NCBI GenBank assembly: GCA_900315775.1
Contig: ONAJ01000027.1
Location: forward strand, 1-62,540
DNA length: 62,540 nt
Source of the DNA: an uncultured Prevotella sp.
Lineage (GTDB): Bacteria; Bacteroidota; Bacteroidia; Bacteroidales; Bacteroidaceae
Direction of reading: 5' to 3'
Position numbers and translations under genes: made by a program. Positions 51,297 through 60,661 of the stretch are shown piece after piece (the stretch's first letter is position 1; each line of letters opens with the position of its first letter). The notes under the pieces are model-generated. The model ran no database searches and was not told where the DNA came from. It worked only from the letters and a program-made list of their open reading frames with translations.

Positions 51297-51994
51297 GACA
51301 TACCATATTAATAATACTCCTAACCCTTGCTGCCGCCGCAAGTGCACAGACCGACCGTCAGTTCATTCGTGAGGGCAATCGTCAGTACCGCTCCAAACAG
51401 TACGAGAAAGCCGAAGTGTCCTATCGTAAGGCGCTGTCGAAGAATAACGACAACCCGCAGGCTAACTACAACCTCGGATGTGCCCTGATGATGCAACAGA
51501 AGGACTCCGCAGCCATAGAACAGTACAAGAAGGCGGCAGCCCTCGAGAAGGAGAAGTCGCGCCTGGCTATGGTGTATCACAACGTCGGCGTCATCATGCA
51601 GAACCACCAGCAGTATGCCGACGCTATCGAGGCTTACAAACAGTCGTTGCGCAACAACCCTCACGACAACGAGACACGCTATAACCTGGCTCTCTGTCAG
51701 CAGCTGCTGAAAAACCAGCCGCAGCAGAACAAAAACCAGAACCAGAACCAAAATAAGGACCAGAATAAAGATAAGAAAAAAGACCAAGATAAGGATAAGG
51801 ACAAGAACGACAAAGATAAGAACGACAAAGATAAGAACGACAAGCAGCAACAGCAACCGCAGCAGGAGCAGATGAGCAAGGAAAATGCCGAACAGCTCCT
51901 CAACGTTGCTATTCAAGAAGAAAAAGCAACGCAGCAGCGCATAAATAAAGCTATGCAAAAGTCTAATAGGAAGAGCAATCAAAAGAACTGGTAA
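51293..51994 (+). CDS. batC: Aerotolerance operon protein BatC (TPR)
   Basis: 233 residues. A signal peptide (MRHTILIILLTLAAAASAQ) precedes three TPR-like units (QYRSKQYEKAEVSYRKALSK, NPQANYNLGCALMMQQ, QQYADAIEAYKQSLRNNP). A low-complexity Gln/Asn/Lys/Asp segment follows at about 140-190, with a 15-bp DNA repeat encoding DKDKN. The TPR part probably binds other Bat proteins in the periplasm. It ends 1 bp before the batDE start. Confidence 0.9.
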   Translation: MRHTILIILLTLAAAASAQTDRQFIREGNRQYRSKQYEKAEVSYRKALSKNNDNPQANYNLGCALMMQQKDSAAIEQYKKAAALEKEKSRLAMVYHNVGVIMQNHQQYADAIEAYKQSLRNNPHDNETRYNLALCQQLLKNQPQQNKNQNQNQNKDQNKDKKKDQDKDKDKNDKDKNDKDKNDKQQQQPQQEQMSKENAEQLLNVAIQEEKATQQRINKAMQKSNRKSNQKNW

Positions 51995-54553
51995 ATGAAA
52001 CGACTTCTACTCATAATACAAATAGCCCTTGTGGCTATTGCGGTCCATGCGCAGACGCTTTCTGTACATGCTCCGTCCCACGTACAGACGGGCGAGAACT
52101 TCCGTCTTACATATACCGTGAACACCCAGAACGTTGGCGAGTTCCACGTAGGTAACATCCCCGAAGGTCTTGAGATTATCACAGGCCCTTACACCTCTTC
52201 GCAGTCGTCGTTTCAGATGGTAAATGGACATACCAGTAGTTCTTCCTCCATTACCTATACCTTTATTATATGTGCTACGAAGGCAGGTTCCTATACCATT
52301 TCTCCTGCCCACATCAATGCTGGCGGCAAGAATATTGCTTCCCACGCTGCTAAGATAACCGTCTCGGGTGCTGCTCCAAGTAATAACGGAGCACCGCGAA
52401 TGCACGAAGACCGCGACGACCGACAGGCTCATAACGCAGGTTCTTCGATAGGCGAGGGCGACCTCTTCATAAGGGTCTCAGCCAACAAACACCGCATCCA
52501 CGAACAGGAGCCTGTAGTGCTTACATACAAGGTATATACCCTCGTCGATCTCACCGAACTTGAGGGAAAGATGCCCGACCTCACGGGCTTCCACACCCAG
52601 GAGGTTAAGCTGGCGCCGCAGAAGTCGTTCCACAACGAAGTTGTCAACGGACGCAACTACCGCTGCGTGACGTGGAGCCAGTATGTCATGTTCCCGCAGA
52701 TGACGGGAAAACTGGAAATACCGTCGATAACCTTCAACGGCACCGTAGTCCAGCAGAACCGCAACGTCGATCCCTTCGAGGCGTTCTTTAATGGCGGCAG
52801 CGGATATATCGAGGTGAAACGAAGCATAAAAGCTCCGGGAGTAACCATCCAGGTGGACCCTCTGCCACAGAAACCCGCAGGATTCTCGGGTGGAGTAGGG
52901 CATTTCAACATCTCCGCACAACTCGATAAGACCACCGTGAAGGCTAACGACCCCGCCACCCTGCGTGTCGTCATCAGCGGCATAGGAAACCTGAAACTCA
53001 TCAAGGAACCCGTCGTCGCCTTCCCCAAGGACTTCGACAAGTACGACGCCAAGATCACCGACAAGACAAAACTCACGCCAAACGGTGTCGAGGGAAATAT
53101 GATTTACGACTTCCTCGTAGTGCCGCGCAATCAGGGAAAATACACTATCCCTGCTATCGAGTTCATATACTACGATACGTCCTCAAACAGCTACAAGACG
53201 ATAAAGACACAACCCTTCGAACTCATCGTCGAGAAGGGCGACGGCAGCAACGCCTCAGCTAACTACGCTACCGCCAAGGACGAAGATATTCATCCTATAA
53301 AGACCGGCAAGATGAAGATTACCGGTGCCGAGGGAATGTTCTTCAACAGCACCAACTACTGGCTCATCCTGTGTCTTCTCATCGCAGCGTTCATAGTGCT
53401 GTTGGTAGTCTTCCGCAAACGTGCTATCGAGAATGCCGACATCGTGAAACTGCGCTCCAAGAAGGCTAACAAAGTGGCAACAAAACGTCTCCGTAAGGCC
53501 GACAAACTGATGCGCCAGAATCACTACGGCGAGTTCTACGACGAGGTGCTCCGCGCCCTCTGGGGATATGTCGGCGACAAGCTCAACATCCCCGTCAGCG
53601 AACTCTCTCGCGACAATATCTCGGAGCGCTTCCACGAACATAATGTTGACGAAGAGACGATAACGAAGTTCGTCGGCGCCATCGACGAGTGCGAATATGC
53701 TCGCTATGCTCCTGGCGATGCGGCAGGAAATATGAACAAGACGTTCACGTCGGCAATGAGTGCCATAACGCAGATAGAAGACTCTATGAAGAATCGTAAG
53801 AAGATAAACACCCACGGATGGATGCTCCTCCTCGTGACTCTGCTCCTTCCGCTGACGGCTAATGCTGTCACTAAGGCTGATGGCGACAACGAGTACTCAC
53901 GCGGCAACTACCAGCAGGCTATCCGCGACTACGAGGAACTGCTCAAACAGACGAAGAGTGCCGACCTCTACTATAACCTCGGCAACGCCTACTACCGTAC
54001 CGACAACATCACCCGGGCGGTACTCGCCTACGAACGAGCCCTGCTGCTGTCGCCTGGCGACGACGATATCCGTTTCAATCTCCAGATGGCTCGTTCCAAG
54101 ACCATCGACAAGATTACTCCGCGTTCCGAGATGTTCTTCGTGACGTGGTACCGCGCTCTCGTCAACATCACCAGCGTTGACGGATGGGCAGACATCGCCG
54201 TTGTCAGCATGATAGCAGCCCTCATCCTTGCCCTCGTCTATCTCTTTGCCTCACGAATGCTGTTCCGCAAGATAGGCTTCTTCGGCGGTGTCGCTATGCT
54301 TACGCTGTTCCTGCTGTGCAACCTCTTTGCGTGGCACCAGCACGCTATCCTCACCGAACGCACAGGAGCCATCATCGTGTCGTCGTCGGCAACTCTCAAG
54401 GCTACTCCTACACAGCAGGCTAAGGACAACGGCGTGCTCCACGAGGGAACACGTGTTGACATCATCGACGACACTATGCGCGACTGGAAGTGTGTGCGTC
54501 TTGCCGACGGTAGGGAAGGGTGGCTGCAAAGTAACAAAATAGAAAAGATATAA
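51995..54553 (+). CDS. BatD-BatE fusion protein
   Basis: 852 residues in one uninterrupted frame. Residues 1-597 are a full BatD: signal peptide (LIIQIALVAIAVHAQ), beta-domains including GEGDLFIRVSANK and ITWSQYVMFPQ-like stretches, a membrane helix near 450 (YWLILCLLIAAFIVLLVVF), and a cytoplasmic helical part. Residues 598-852 are a full BatE: it begins with Met598 and a signal-like hydrophobic stretch (WMLLLVTLLLPLTANA). Two TPRs (GNYQQAIRDYEELLKQ; NAYYRTDNITRAVLAYERAL), two membrane helices, and an SH3-like end (DWKCVRLADGREGWLQ) follow. In most genomes these are two genes. An internal start at 53786 could still give free BatE. Confidence 0.88.
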   Translation: MKRLLLIIQIALVAIAVHAQTLSVHAPSHVQTGENFRLTYTVNTQNVGEFHVGNIPEGLEIITGPYTSSQSSFQMVNGHTSSSSSITYTFIICATKAGSYTISPAHINAGGKNIASHAAKITVSGAAPSNNGAPRMHEDRDDRQAHNAGSSIGEGDLFIRVSANKHRIHEQEPVVLTYKVYTLVDLTELEGKMPDLTGFHTQEVKLAPQKSFHNEVVNGRNYRCVTWSQYVMFPQMTGKLEIPSITFNGTVVQQNRNVDPFEAFFNGGSGYIEVKRSIKAPGVTIQVDPLPQKPAGFSGGVGHFNISAQLDKTTVKANDPATLRVVISGIGNLKLIKEPVVAFPKDFDKYDAKITDKTKLTPNGVEGNMIYDFLVVPRNQGKYTIPAIEFIYYDTSSNSYKTIKTQPFELIVEKGDGSNASANYATAKDEDIHPIKTGKMKITGAEGMFFNSTNYWLILCLLIAAFIVLLVVFRKRAIENADIVKLRSKKANKVATKRLRKADKLMRQNHYGEFYDEVLRALWGYVGDKLNIPVSELSRDNISERFHEHNVDEETITKFVGAIDECEYARYAPGDAAGNMNKTFTSAMSAITQIEDSMKNRKKINTHGWMLLLVTLLLPLTANAVTKADGDNEYSRGNYQQAIRDYEELLKQTKSADLYYNLGNAYYRTDNITRAVLAYERALLLSPGDDDIRFNLQMARSKTIDKITPRSEMFFVTWYRALVNITSVDGWADIAVVSMIAALILALVYLFASRMLFRKIGFFGGVAMLTLFLLCNLFAWHQHAILTERTGAIIVSSSATLKATPTQQAKDNGVLHEGTRVDIIDDTMRDWKCVRLADGREGWLQSNKIEKI

Positions 54554-54555
54554 CG

Positions 54556-55107
54556 ATGTTCCAAAACATAGACAACAACGTCCTGCTGTGGTTCAACAGC
54601 ATGCACTCCGAGGCGCTGAACCCCTTCGTGGTCTTCTTCACGACGGGAACGACGTGGATACCGTTGTATGTCCTCCTGATAATACTCATCTTCTACCGCT
54701 TCCCGCGTCGTCACGCCATCCTCTTTGTTGCCTTCGCCATAGGGTGCGTACTCATCACCGCCGGTGTCAACGAACTCTTGGTGAAACCCCTTGTGGCACG
54801 TCCTCGTCCTCTTCACAACGAAGAAATCTCAGGACTCATGCACCTCGTGCCGGGATACATCCCTTCGGGCTACAGCTTCTTCTCGTCGCACTCCGCCAAC
54901 ACCTCCACGATAGCTGTCTTCATCAGTCAGGTGTTTCGCAACAGGTGGGTGACGACGTTAATGCTATCATACTGTCTCGTCAATGCCTTTACCCGACTGT
55001 ACCTCTGTGTCCACTATCCCAGCGACGTCCTCGTGGGACTCACCTTTGGCACTCTGACAGCCTTCTTTATGTATAGGCTTGCCGCAAAAACAATATTTAA
55101 AGTGTAA
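54556..55107 (+). CDS. PAP2-family membrane phosphatase
   Basis: 183 residues, about five membrane helices. PAP2 motifs: KPLVARPRP (KxxxxxxRP), SFFSSHSANTSTI (the PSGH-equivalent with catalytic His), and TRLYLCVHYPSDV (RxxxxxH with catalytic His). It could dephosphorylate undecaprenyl pyrophosphate or lipid A; substrate not predictable. It begins 2 bp after batDE and ends directly before the queA-like gene, so it probably shares the operon. Confidence 0.9.
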   Translation: MFQNIDNNVLLWFNSMHSEALNPFVVFFTTGTTWIPLYVLLIILIFYRFPRRHAILFVAFAIGCVLITAGVNELLVKPLVARPRPLHNEEISGLMHLVPGYIPSGYSFFSSHSANTSTIAVFISQVFRNRWVTTLMLSYCLVNAFTRLYLCVHYPSDVLVGLTFGTLTAFFMYRLAAKTIFKV

Positions 55108-56322
55108 ATGGATACAAAACATATAAAGATTAGCGACTATAACTATCCGCTGCCCGACGAGCGTATCGCCAAATACCCCATAGCCCAGCGCGACCACAGC
55201 AAACTCCTCGTATATCGTCACGGGGAGGTTGGCGAAGATACCTTTTATAATATAACGAAATACCTTCCCGAAGGGGCGCTGATGATTTTCAACAACACCA
55301 AGGTCATCCAGGCACGTCTTCACTTCCGCAAGGAGACGGGAGCACTCATCGAGGTGTTCCTCCTCGAACCCGCCGAGCCTACCGACTACGAACTGATGTT
55401 CCAACAGACGGAGTGCTGCTCGTGGCTTTGTCTTGTGGGCAACTTGAAGAAGTGGAAGGAGGGCACGCTGCGTCGCACCTTCGAGGTGAAGGGCAGACAG
55501 CTTACTCTCTCTGCCGAACGCAAACACGAACAGGGCACGAGTCACTGGATAGAACTTTCGTGGGACAACCCCGACGTGTCGTTTGCCGAAATTCTCGAGG
55601 CGGTAGGCGAACTGCCCATACCTCCTTACCTGAACCGCAAGACCGAGGAGGGCGACAAGACAACCTACCAGACCGTCTATTCCAAGATAAAGGGTAGTGT
55701 GGCAGCACCGACGGCAGGACTTCACTTCACCAACGACGTGCTGCAGTCTATCGATGCTCACGGCGTGGAACGCGAAGAGCTCACCCTCCACGTGGGAGCA
55801 GGAACCTTCAAACCCGTAAAGAGCGAGGAGATAGAAGGCCACTCTATGCACACGGAGTACATCAGCGTACGCCGTCAGACTCTCCAGAAACTCATTGCTC
55901 ACGGTGGGGCGGCAATAGCTGTTGGCACCACCAGCGTGCGCACCCTCGAGAGCCTTTATTATATGGGCTGTAAACTTGCCCAGAACCCTGACCTCAGCGA
56001 ACAGCAACTCCACGTCAACCAGTGGGAACCCTACGAGACGACGCCCACACTGACCGCTGTTGAGGCTCTGCAGAACGTCCTCGACTACCTCGTCCGCAAC
56101 GACCTCGGAGTGCTCCATAGCAGCACGCAGATCATCATCGCGCCGGGTTACGAGTACAAGATAGTGAAGATTCTCGTCACTAACTTCCACCAGCCGCAGA
56201 GCACCCTCTTACTCCTCGTCAGCGCCTTCGTCAAGGGCGACTGGCGCAAGATTTACGATTATGCATTAAGCCACGACTTCCGATTCCTCAGTTATGGCGA
56301 CAGTAGTATCTTAATACCCTGA
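55108..56322 (+). CDS. queA: QueA-like S-adenosylmethionine:tRNA ribosyltransferase-isomerase
   Basis: 404 residues, about 50 longer than E. coli QueA (356). Family motifs: SDYNYPLPDERIAKYP, LMIFNNTKVIQARLHF, LPIPPYLNR, GSVAAPTAGLHFT, TLHVGAGTFKPVKSEEIEGHSMHTEYI, AVGTTSVRTLE and TNFHQPQSTLLLLVSAF. QueA transfers and isomerises the ribosyl part of SAM onto preQ1-tRNA to make epoxyqueuosine. Bacteroidota often carry both a standard QueA and a longer paralogue; this may be the latter, so the exact role is less certain than the fold. Confidence 0.85.
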   Translation: MDTKHIKISDYNYPLPDERIAKYPIAQRDHSKLLVYRHGEVGEDTFYNITKYLPEGALMIFNNTKVIQARLHFRKETGALIEVFLLEPAEPTDYELMFQQTECCSWLCLVGNLKKWKEGTLRRTFEVKGRQLTLSAERKHEQGTSHWIELSWDNPDVSFAEILEAVGELPIPPYLNRKTEEGDKTTYQTVYSKIKGSVAAPTAGLHFTNDVLQSIDAHGVEREELTLHVGAGTFKPVKSEEIEGHSMHTEYISVRRQTLQKLIAHGGAAIAVGTTSVRTLESLYYMGCKLAQNPDLSEQQLHVNQWEPYETTPTLTAVEALQNVLDYLVRNDLGVLHSSTQIIIAPGYEYKIVKILVTNFHQPQSTLLLLVSAFVKGDWRKIYDYALSHDFRFLSYGDSSILIP

Positions 56323-56327
56323 AAATT

Positions 56328-58295
56328 ATGAAAAACGGATTTATCACAGTAGCATCGGCAATACCTTCGGTACGCGTCGCCGACACATCATTCAACGTTC
56401 AGCAGATAGAGACACAGATAGCCCAGGCTGAGGGTAAAGGCGTGGAGATAATCGTCTTCCCCGAGCTGTGCATCACGGGTTACACCTGTCAGGACCTCTT
56501 CCGTCAGCAGGCACTCCTTGAGGAGTCCGAGAAGGCGGTACTCATGTTGCTCGACTTCACCCGTCAGCTCGACATCATCTCTATCATCGGCATCCCCGTC
56601 GTCGTCGGCGACCTCCTTCTCAACTGTGCTGCAGTAATCCAGAAGGGCGAAATACTTGCCCTCATCCCCAAGACATACCTTCCCAACTATAGAGAGTTCT
56701 ACGAGAAACGCTGGTTTGCATCGCTGCAGGACCTCCACGCCACCGAAGTTCGCTATGCGGGAAACAAGATAATGGTGCGTCCCGACGCCACACTGTTCCG
56801 TACGTGCGACGGGGTGCTCTTCGGCATCGAGCTCTGCGAAGACGTGTGGGCTCCAGCACCTCCCAGCAATAACCTCGCCCTCGCGGGTGCAGAGCTTATC
56901 TTCAACCTCTCCGCCAGCGACGAACTGCTGGGCAAACACAAATACCTCTGCGACCTCCTCTCACAGCAGAGTGCACGCACCATCACGGGCTACGTCTATA
57001 GCAGCTCGGGCTTTGGCGAGAGCACCCAGGACGTCGTCTATGGCGGCAACGCACTGATCTACGAGAACGGCACCCTCCTCGAAACGGCGGAGCGCTTCTC
57101 TCTGCAGCCACAGATGGTGATAAGTCAGATAGACATCGACCGCCTGCGTGTGGAACGTCGCACCAACAGCACCTATGTCAACGCACAGCGCGAGGCGGCA
57201 AAGATAGACCTTCAGATCGTCAACTGCCACACCATACAGCCGCGCGACTTCGAACTGCTGCGCTCCTTCGACCCCACACCGTTCGTGCCGAAGGGCGAGA
57301 ATACTGCCGACGACTACGACGAGATTCTCAATATCCAGGTGTGCGGACTCGCAAAACGTCTTGTCCACACCAATTCCAAGACTGTCGTCATAGGCATCAG
57401 CGGCGGCCTCGACTCCACGCTGGCGCTGCTGGTCTGCGTGAAGACCTTCGACAAACTGGGACTGCCGCGCAAGGGCATCGTGGGCGTCACAATGCCGGGC
57501 TTCGGAACCACCGACCGCACCTACCAGAACGCCCTGAAACTCATGGAGGCTCTCGGCATCACCATTCGCGAGATAAACATTGCGAAGTCCGTACTCCAGC
57601 ACTTCGAGGACATAGGTCACGACGCCTCCGTTCACGACGTCACCTACGAGAATTCTCAGGCTCGTGAGCGCACGCAGATTCTTATGGACCTGAGCAACCA
57701 ACTCGGAGGACTCGTCATAGGTACCGGCGACCTCTCTGAACTCGCCCTCGGATGGGCAACATACAACGGCGACCACATGTCTATGTACGGTGTCAATGCG
57801 GGAGTACCCAAAACCCTCATCCGCCACCTCGTAAAACATATCGCAGAGAACTCCTCGCACCTCGCACCTCGCACCTCGCAGCTCTCTCCTCTTTCCTCTC
57901 TCCTCTCTCCTCTCTTACAAGACATCATCGCCACCCCGATAAGTCCCGAGCTGACACCCGCCGACGACGAGGGCAACATAAAGCAGAAGACCGAAGACCT
58001 CGTAGGACCTTACGAACTCCACGACTTCTTCCTCTATTACTTTCTGCGTTTCGGTTTCCGTCCCTCGCGCATCTATATGCTCGCACAGAGTGCCTTCAAG
58101 GGTATCTACGACGATGGCACAATAAAGAAGTGGCTCGTAACCTTCCTACGCCGCTTCTTCTCGCAGCAGTTCAAACGCTCCTGCCTGCCCGACGGACCAA
58201 AGGTGGGTACCGTGAGTCTCAGTCCTCGTGGCGACTGGCGCATGCCCTCCGACGCCACCAGCACCCTCTGGCTCCAAGAGGCTGAGGGGCTATAA
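56328..58295 (+). CDS. nadE: Glutamine-dependent NAD+ synthetase with in-frame repeat insert
   Basis: 655 residues. The N-terminal nitrilase-like amidase has catalytic Glu in IVFPELCITGY, Lys in LIPKTYLPNYREFYEKR, and Cys in FGIELCEDVW. The C-terminal NAD+ synthetase has the PP-loop VIGISGGLDSTLAL, GFGTTDRTYQNAL, IGTGDLSELALGW, and DIIATPISPEL. Between RHLVKHIAEN and the last of these, residues about 508-530 ([20 protein letters not shown]) are encoded by the composite CTCGCACCTCG/CTCTCTCC repeat (57851-57916). Other NadEs have a short non-repetitive loop there. It follows the queA-like gene by 5 bp. Confidence 0.96.
   Translation: MKNGFITVASAIPSVRVADTSFNVQQIETQIAQAEGKGVEIIVFPELCITGYTCQDLFRQQALLEESEKAVLMLLDFTRQLDIISIIGIPVVVGDLLLNCAAVIQKGEILALIPKTYLPNYREFYEKRWFASLQDLHATEVRYAGNKIMVRPDATLFRTCDGVLFGIELCEDVWAPAPPSNNLALAGAELIFNLSASDELLGKHKYLCDLLSQQSARTITGYVYSSSGFGESTQDVVYGGNALIYENGTLLETAERFSLQPQMVISQIDIDRLRVERRTNSTYVNAQREAAKIDLQIVNCHTIQPRDFELLRSFDPTPFVPKGENTADDYDEILNIQVCGLAKRLVHTNSKTVVIGISGGLDSTLALLVCVKTFDKLGLPRKGIVGVTMPGFGTTDRTYQNALKLMEALGITIREINIAKSVLQHFEDIGHDASVHDVTYENSQARERTQILMDLSNQLGGLVIGTGDLSELALGWATYNGDHMSMYGVNAGVPKTLIRHLVKHIAENSSHLAPRTSQLSPLSSLLSPLLQDIIATPISPELTPADDEGNIKQKTEDLVGPYELHDFFLYYFLRFGFRPSRIYMLAQSAFKGIYDDGTIKKWLVTFLRRFFSQQFKRSCLPDGPKVGTVSLSPRGDWRMPSDATSTLWLQEAEGL
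57851..57916 (+). repeat. Composite CTCGCACCTCG + CTCTCTCC repeat inside nadE
   Basis: Three to four CTCGCAC units followed by four CTCTCTCC-like units, in frame. Same order and sense as the non-coding copy at 18655-18702 when that is read on the plus strand. Confidence 0.92.
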
Positions 58296-58335
58296 GAATA
58301 CAATAAAACCCAAGAATGTCCGTTATCCACAGAGA

Positions 58336-59793
58336 ATGAATAAACTTTTCCATATCCTGGTAGGCTGCCTCCTCGTTGCAATCCTCTGCACCGTGGTGGC
58401 GTGTACCGACGACGACTCGTTCACTTCGTCGTCAAGTAATCGTTTGACGTTCTCTACAGACACCATAAAGATGGACACCGTCTTCTCGCAGGTCCCCACA
58501 CCTACGAAGGACTTCTGGGTGTATAACCGCTCCGGCGACGGACTGCGCTGTCGTAACGTGCGTCTGCGCAACGGCAACCAGTCGGGCTTCCGCGTCAATG
58601 TCGATGGCGTGTATCTCGGCAGCGAGTCGGGCTACCAGACCTCCGACATCGAGGTGCGCGACAAGGACAGCATACGCGTCTTCGTAGAGCTTACCTCACC
58701 CGAGAATGGTGGCGCAGACCCCGAATATCTTGAGGACGAACTGGTGTTCACCCTCGAAAGTGGAGTAGAGCAGGAGGTGGTACTCAACGGCTATTCTTGG
58801 GATGCCGACTTCGTGCGTAACCTCGTCATCACCCGCGACACCACCTTCACAGGCACCAAGCCGCGCGTCGTCTATGGAACCATTGACGTCAAGGAAGGCG
58901 CCACGCTGACGCTGTCGGCAGGCACCACACTATATTTCCATTCCTATGCAGGCATCGACGTTCACGGAAAACTGTTGTCCTTGGGAACAGCCGACAATAA
59001 CGTCACTCTTCGTGGCGACCGTCTCGACCGCATGTTCGACTACCTTCCCTACGACCTCATTAGCGGACGGTGGGGAGGACTCCATTTCTACGAAGAGTCC
59101 TACGACAACGCCATAGCATATACCGACATCCATAGCGCCTCGACGGCAATAATGTGCGACTCCTCCGACATCAGTCGCCGCAAACTCATACTCTCCTCGT
59201 CAACGGTGCACAACTGTCATGGAGCCGGCATCTCCGTGCTCAACAGCAACGTAGTTGCCACCAACTGCCAGATAACCAACTGCCTCCTCGACTGCGTATA
59301 TATCTTCGGTGGAGTGGGAGAGTTCAGCTACTGCACCATAGGTCAGTTCTATCCCTTCGACAGCAACCGCCAGAACGCACTCTACTTCTGTGCAACCCCC
59401 GATGACCCCGTACTCCTCAGCTGCGTCAACTGTCTCATTACGGGTTATGGCGACGACGTCATATCGGGCGACTACACCTCCGAAGAGGCGGTACTTGACT
59501 ACTACTTCAAGGACTGCATACTGCGCACACCGAAGGTTGACGACGAAGAACGCTTCGTCAACATCATCTGGGAAGACCCCAAGGACACTACCGCCATCGC
59601 AGGCTACAAGCACTTCCGCGTTGCCGACATCAACAAACAATACTACGATTTCCACCTCAACGAGAAATCTCCAGCCATAGGAAAAGCCTCCCCCGACAAG
59701 GAACTGCTGTTCGATCGTGACGGCAACACTCGCGATGAGCTGCCCGACATAGGCTGCTATGAGTTTATACTACCAAAAGAAAAAGAACAATAA
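58336..59793 (+). CDS. Lipoprotein with right-handed beta-helix-like repeats
   Basis: 485 residues from the ATG at 58336; an upstream extension would overlap nadE and is rejected. The N-terminus FHILVGCLLVAILCTVVACTDDD carries a lipobox. The middle shows parallel-beta-helix rungs: VYGTIDVKEGATLTLSAGTT, GGLHFYEESYDNAIAYTDIH, LSSSTVHNCHGAGISVLNSN, VVATNCQITNCLLDCVYIFG. It ends SPAIGKASPDKELLFDRDGN and DIGCYEF, a tail common to secreted beta-helix proteins. Possibly surface-exposed; ligand unknown. Confidence 0.82.
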   Translation: MNKLFHILVGCLLVAILCTVVACTDDDSFTSSSSNRLTFSTDTIKMDTVFSQVPTPTKDFWVYNRSGDGLRCRNVRLRNGNQSGFRVNVDGVYLGSESGYQTSDIEVRDKDSIRVFVELTSPENGGADPEYLEDELVFTLESGVEQEVVLNGYSWDADFVRNLVITRDTTFTGTKPRVVYGTIDVKEGATLTLSAGTTLYFHSYAGIDVHGKLLSLGTADNNVTLRGDRLDRMFDYLPYDLISGRWGGLHFYEESYDNAIAYTDIHSASTAIMCDSSDISRRKLILSSSTVHNCHGAGISVLNSNVVATNCQITNCLLDCVYIFGGVGEFSYCTIGQFYPFDSNRQNALYFCATPDDPVLLSCVNCLITGYGDDVISGDYTSEEAVLDYYFKDCILRTPKVDDEERFVNIIWEDPKDTTAIAGYKHFRVADINKQYYDFHLNEKSPAIGKASPDKELLFDRDGNTRDELPDIGCYEFILPKEKEQ

Positions 59794-59806
59794 AACCCTA
59801 ATCCAT

Positions 59807-60286
59807 ATGAAAAACGTTACCCTTGAATCTAAAGTCACACAGTGTCAGATGGACGAGCTCCTGAGCGCCGACCGCCGACTCGTAGAGAAAGCTATGGACG
59901 CCACAAAGAACTCGTACTCTCCATATTCACACTTCAGCGTTGGAGCCTGCATACGTCTTGACGACGGCACCGAGATTATCGGAGCCAACCAGGAAAATGC
60001 AGCCTTCCCCGTAGGACTCTGCGCCGAGCGCACCGCCATCTTCGCTGCCCAGGCACAGATGCCCGAAAAGGCTATCGTCGCAATAGCTATCTCAGCACGC
60101 AACGCACGCGACTTCGTTGACGACCCCATCTCGCCCTGCGGCTCCTGCCGTCAGGTAATCCTCGAGATGGAGCAGCGCTACAAACGTCCGATACGCATAC
60201 TCCTTCACGGAAAATCCTGCGTATATGTCGTTGACGGAATACGCAATCTGCTGCCCCTGTGCTTCGTCGAAGAGGCTATGAAATAG
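59807..60286 (+). CDS. cdd: Cytidine deaminase
   Basis: 159 residues from the ATG at 59807. Zinc-site motifs: FPVGLCAERTAIFAAQ (CAE with catalytic Glu) and PISPCGSCRQVILEM (PCxxC). SYSPYSHFSVGACIRLDDG is the N-terminal substrate region. It deaminates cytidine and deoxycytidine to the uridine forms. The start lies 14 bp after the lipoprotein stop. Confidence 0.95.
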   Translation: MKNVTLESKVTQCQMDELLSADRRLVEKAMDATKNSYSPYSHFSVGACIRLDDGTEIIGANQENAAFPVGLCAERTAIFAAQAQMPEKAIVAIAISARNARDFVDDPISPCGSCRQVILEMEQRYKRPIRILLHGKSCVYVVDGIRNLLPLCFVEEAMK

Positions 60287-60323
60287 AGAAAAATAACTAT
60301 TCCGTAAAAAATCGTCAGAAAAA

Positions 60324-60355
60324 TTTGGTGGTTTCGCCGGAAAGTATTACCTTTG
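60324..60355 (+). promoter_or_regulatory. Promoter of the tRNA pair
   Basis: TTTG at 60324-60327, a 20-bp spacer and TACCTTTG at 60348-60355. Confidence 0.75.
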
Positions 60356-60417
60356 CAACCGCAATTCAGCCAACAGCTAATTGCTAAGGGGTAAAACCCG
60401 CGGTAAATTAAGCCCGA

Positions 60418-60504
60418 GGAAGGATGGGTGAGTGGCTGAAACCAGCAGTTTGCTAAACTGCCGTACGGGTAACCGTACCGGGGGTTCGAATCCCCCTCCT
60501 TCCG
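60418..60504 (+). tRNA. tRNA-Ser (anticodon GCT)
   Basis: 87 bases with acceptor GGAAGGA/TCCTTCC, anticodon stem GCAGT/ACTGC around loop TTGCTAA (anticodon GCT), a long variable arm (CGTACGGGTAACCGTACC) as in class II tRNAs, and T-arm GGGGG-TTCGAAT-CCCCC. The discriminator base is G. The 3' CCA is not encoded. Confidence 0.95.
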
Positions 60505-60533
60505 CAAGGCAGAATGGCAACGGCTGCTAACCT

Positions 60534-60605
60534 GGTGGATTCATCTAATGGTTAGGATACAAGATTCTCAATCTTGGCATAGGGGTTCGATTCCCCTATC
60601 CACTA
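60534..60605 (+). tRNA. tRNA-Glu (anticodon CTC)
   Basis: 72 bases with acceptor GGTGGAT/ATCCACT (first pair G-T), D-arm with CTAATGGTTAGGAT, anticodon stem CAAGA/TCTTG around loop TTCTCAA (anticodon CTC), and T-arm AGGGG-TTCGATT-CCCCT. CCA is not encoded. It lies 29 bp after tRNA-Ser, probably on one transcript. Confidence 0.92.
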
Positions 60606-60606
60606 C

Positions 60607-60636
60607 AAAAGCGGAGCTCTTTGAGCCCCGCTTTTT
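60607..60636 (+). terminator. Terminator after tRNA-Glu
   Basis: AAAGCGG-A-GCTC, loop TTT, GAGC-C-CCGCTTTTTT. A mismatch separates two stem parts; a T-run follows. GTGGTTAGTGGTTAGAGG repeats fill the rest of the gap to the Fic gene. Confidence 0.85.
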
Positions 60637-60661
60637 TGTGGTTAGTGGTTAGAGGTTAGAG

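Noticed and set aside
51735-51850. BatC low-complexity segment as another mobile repeat copy
   Set aside because: Its units (AACGACAAAGATAAG and AACCAGAACCAG types) differ from the dispersed repeat families and are typical of Gln/Asn/Lys/Asp-rich BatC tails.
54967-56190. 407-codon frame antisense to the queA-like gene
   Set aside because: Shadow frame; the plus-strand product has complete QueA motifs and the antisense product has none.
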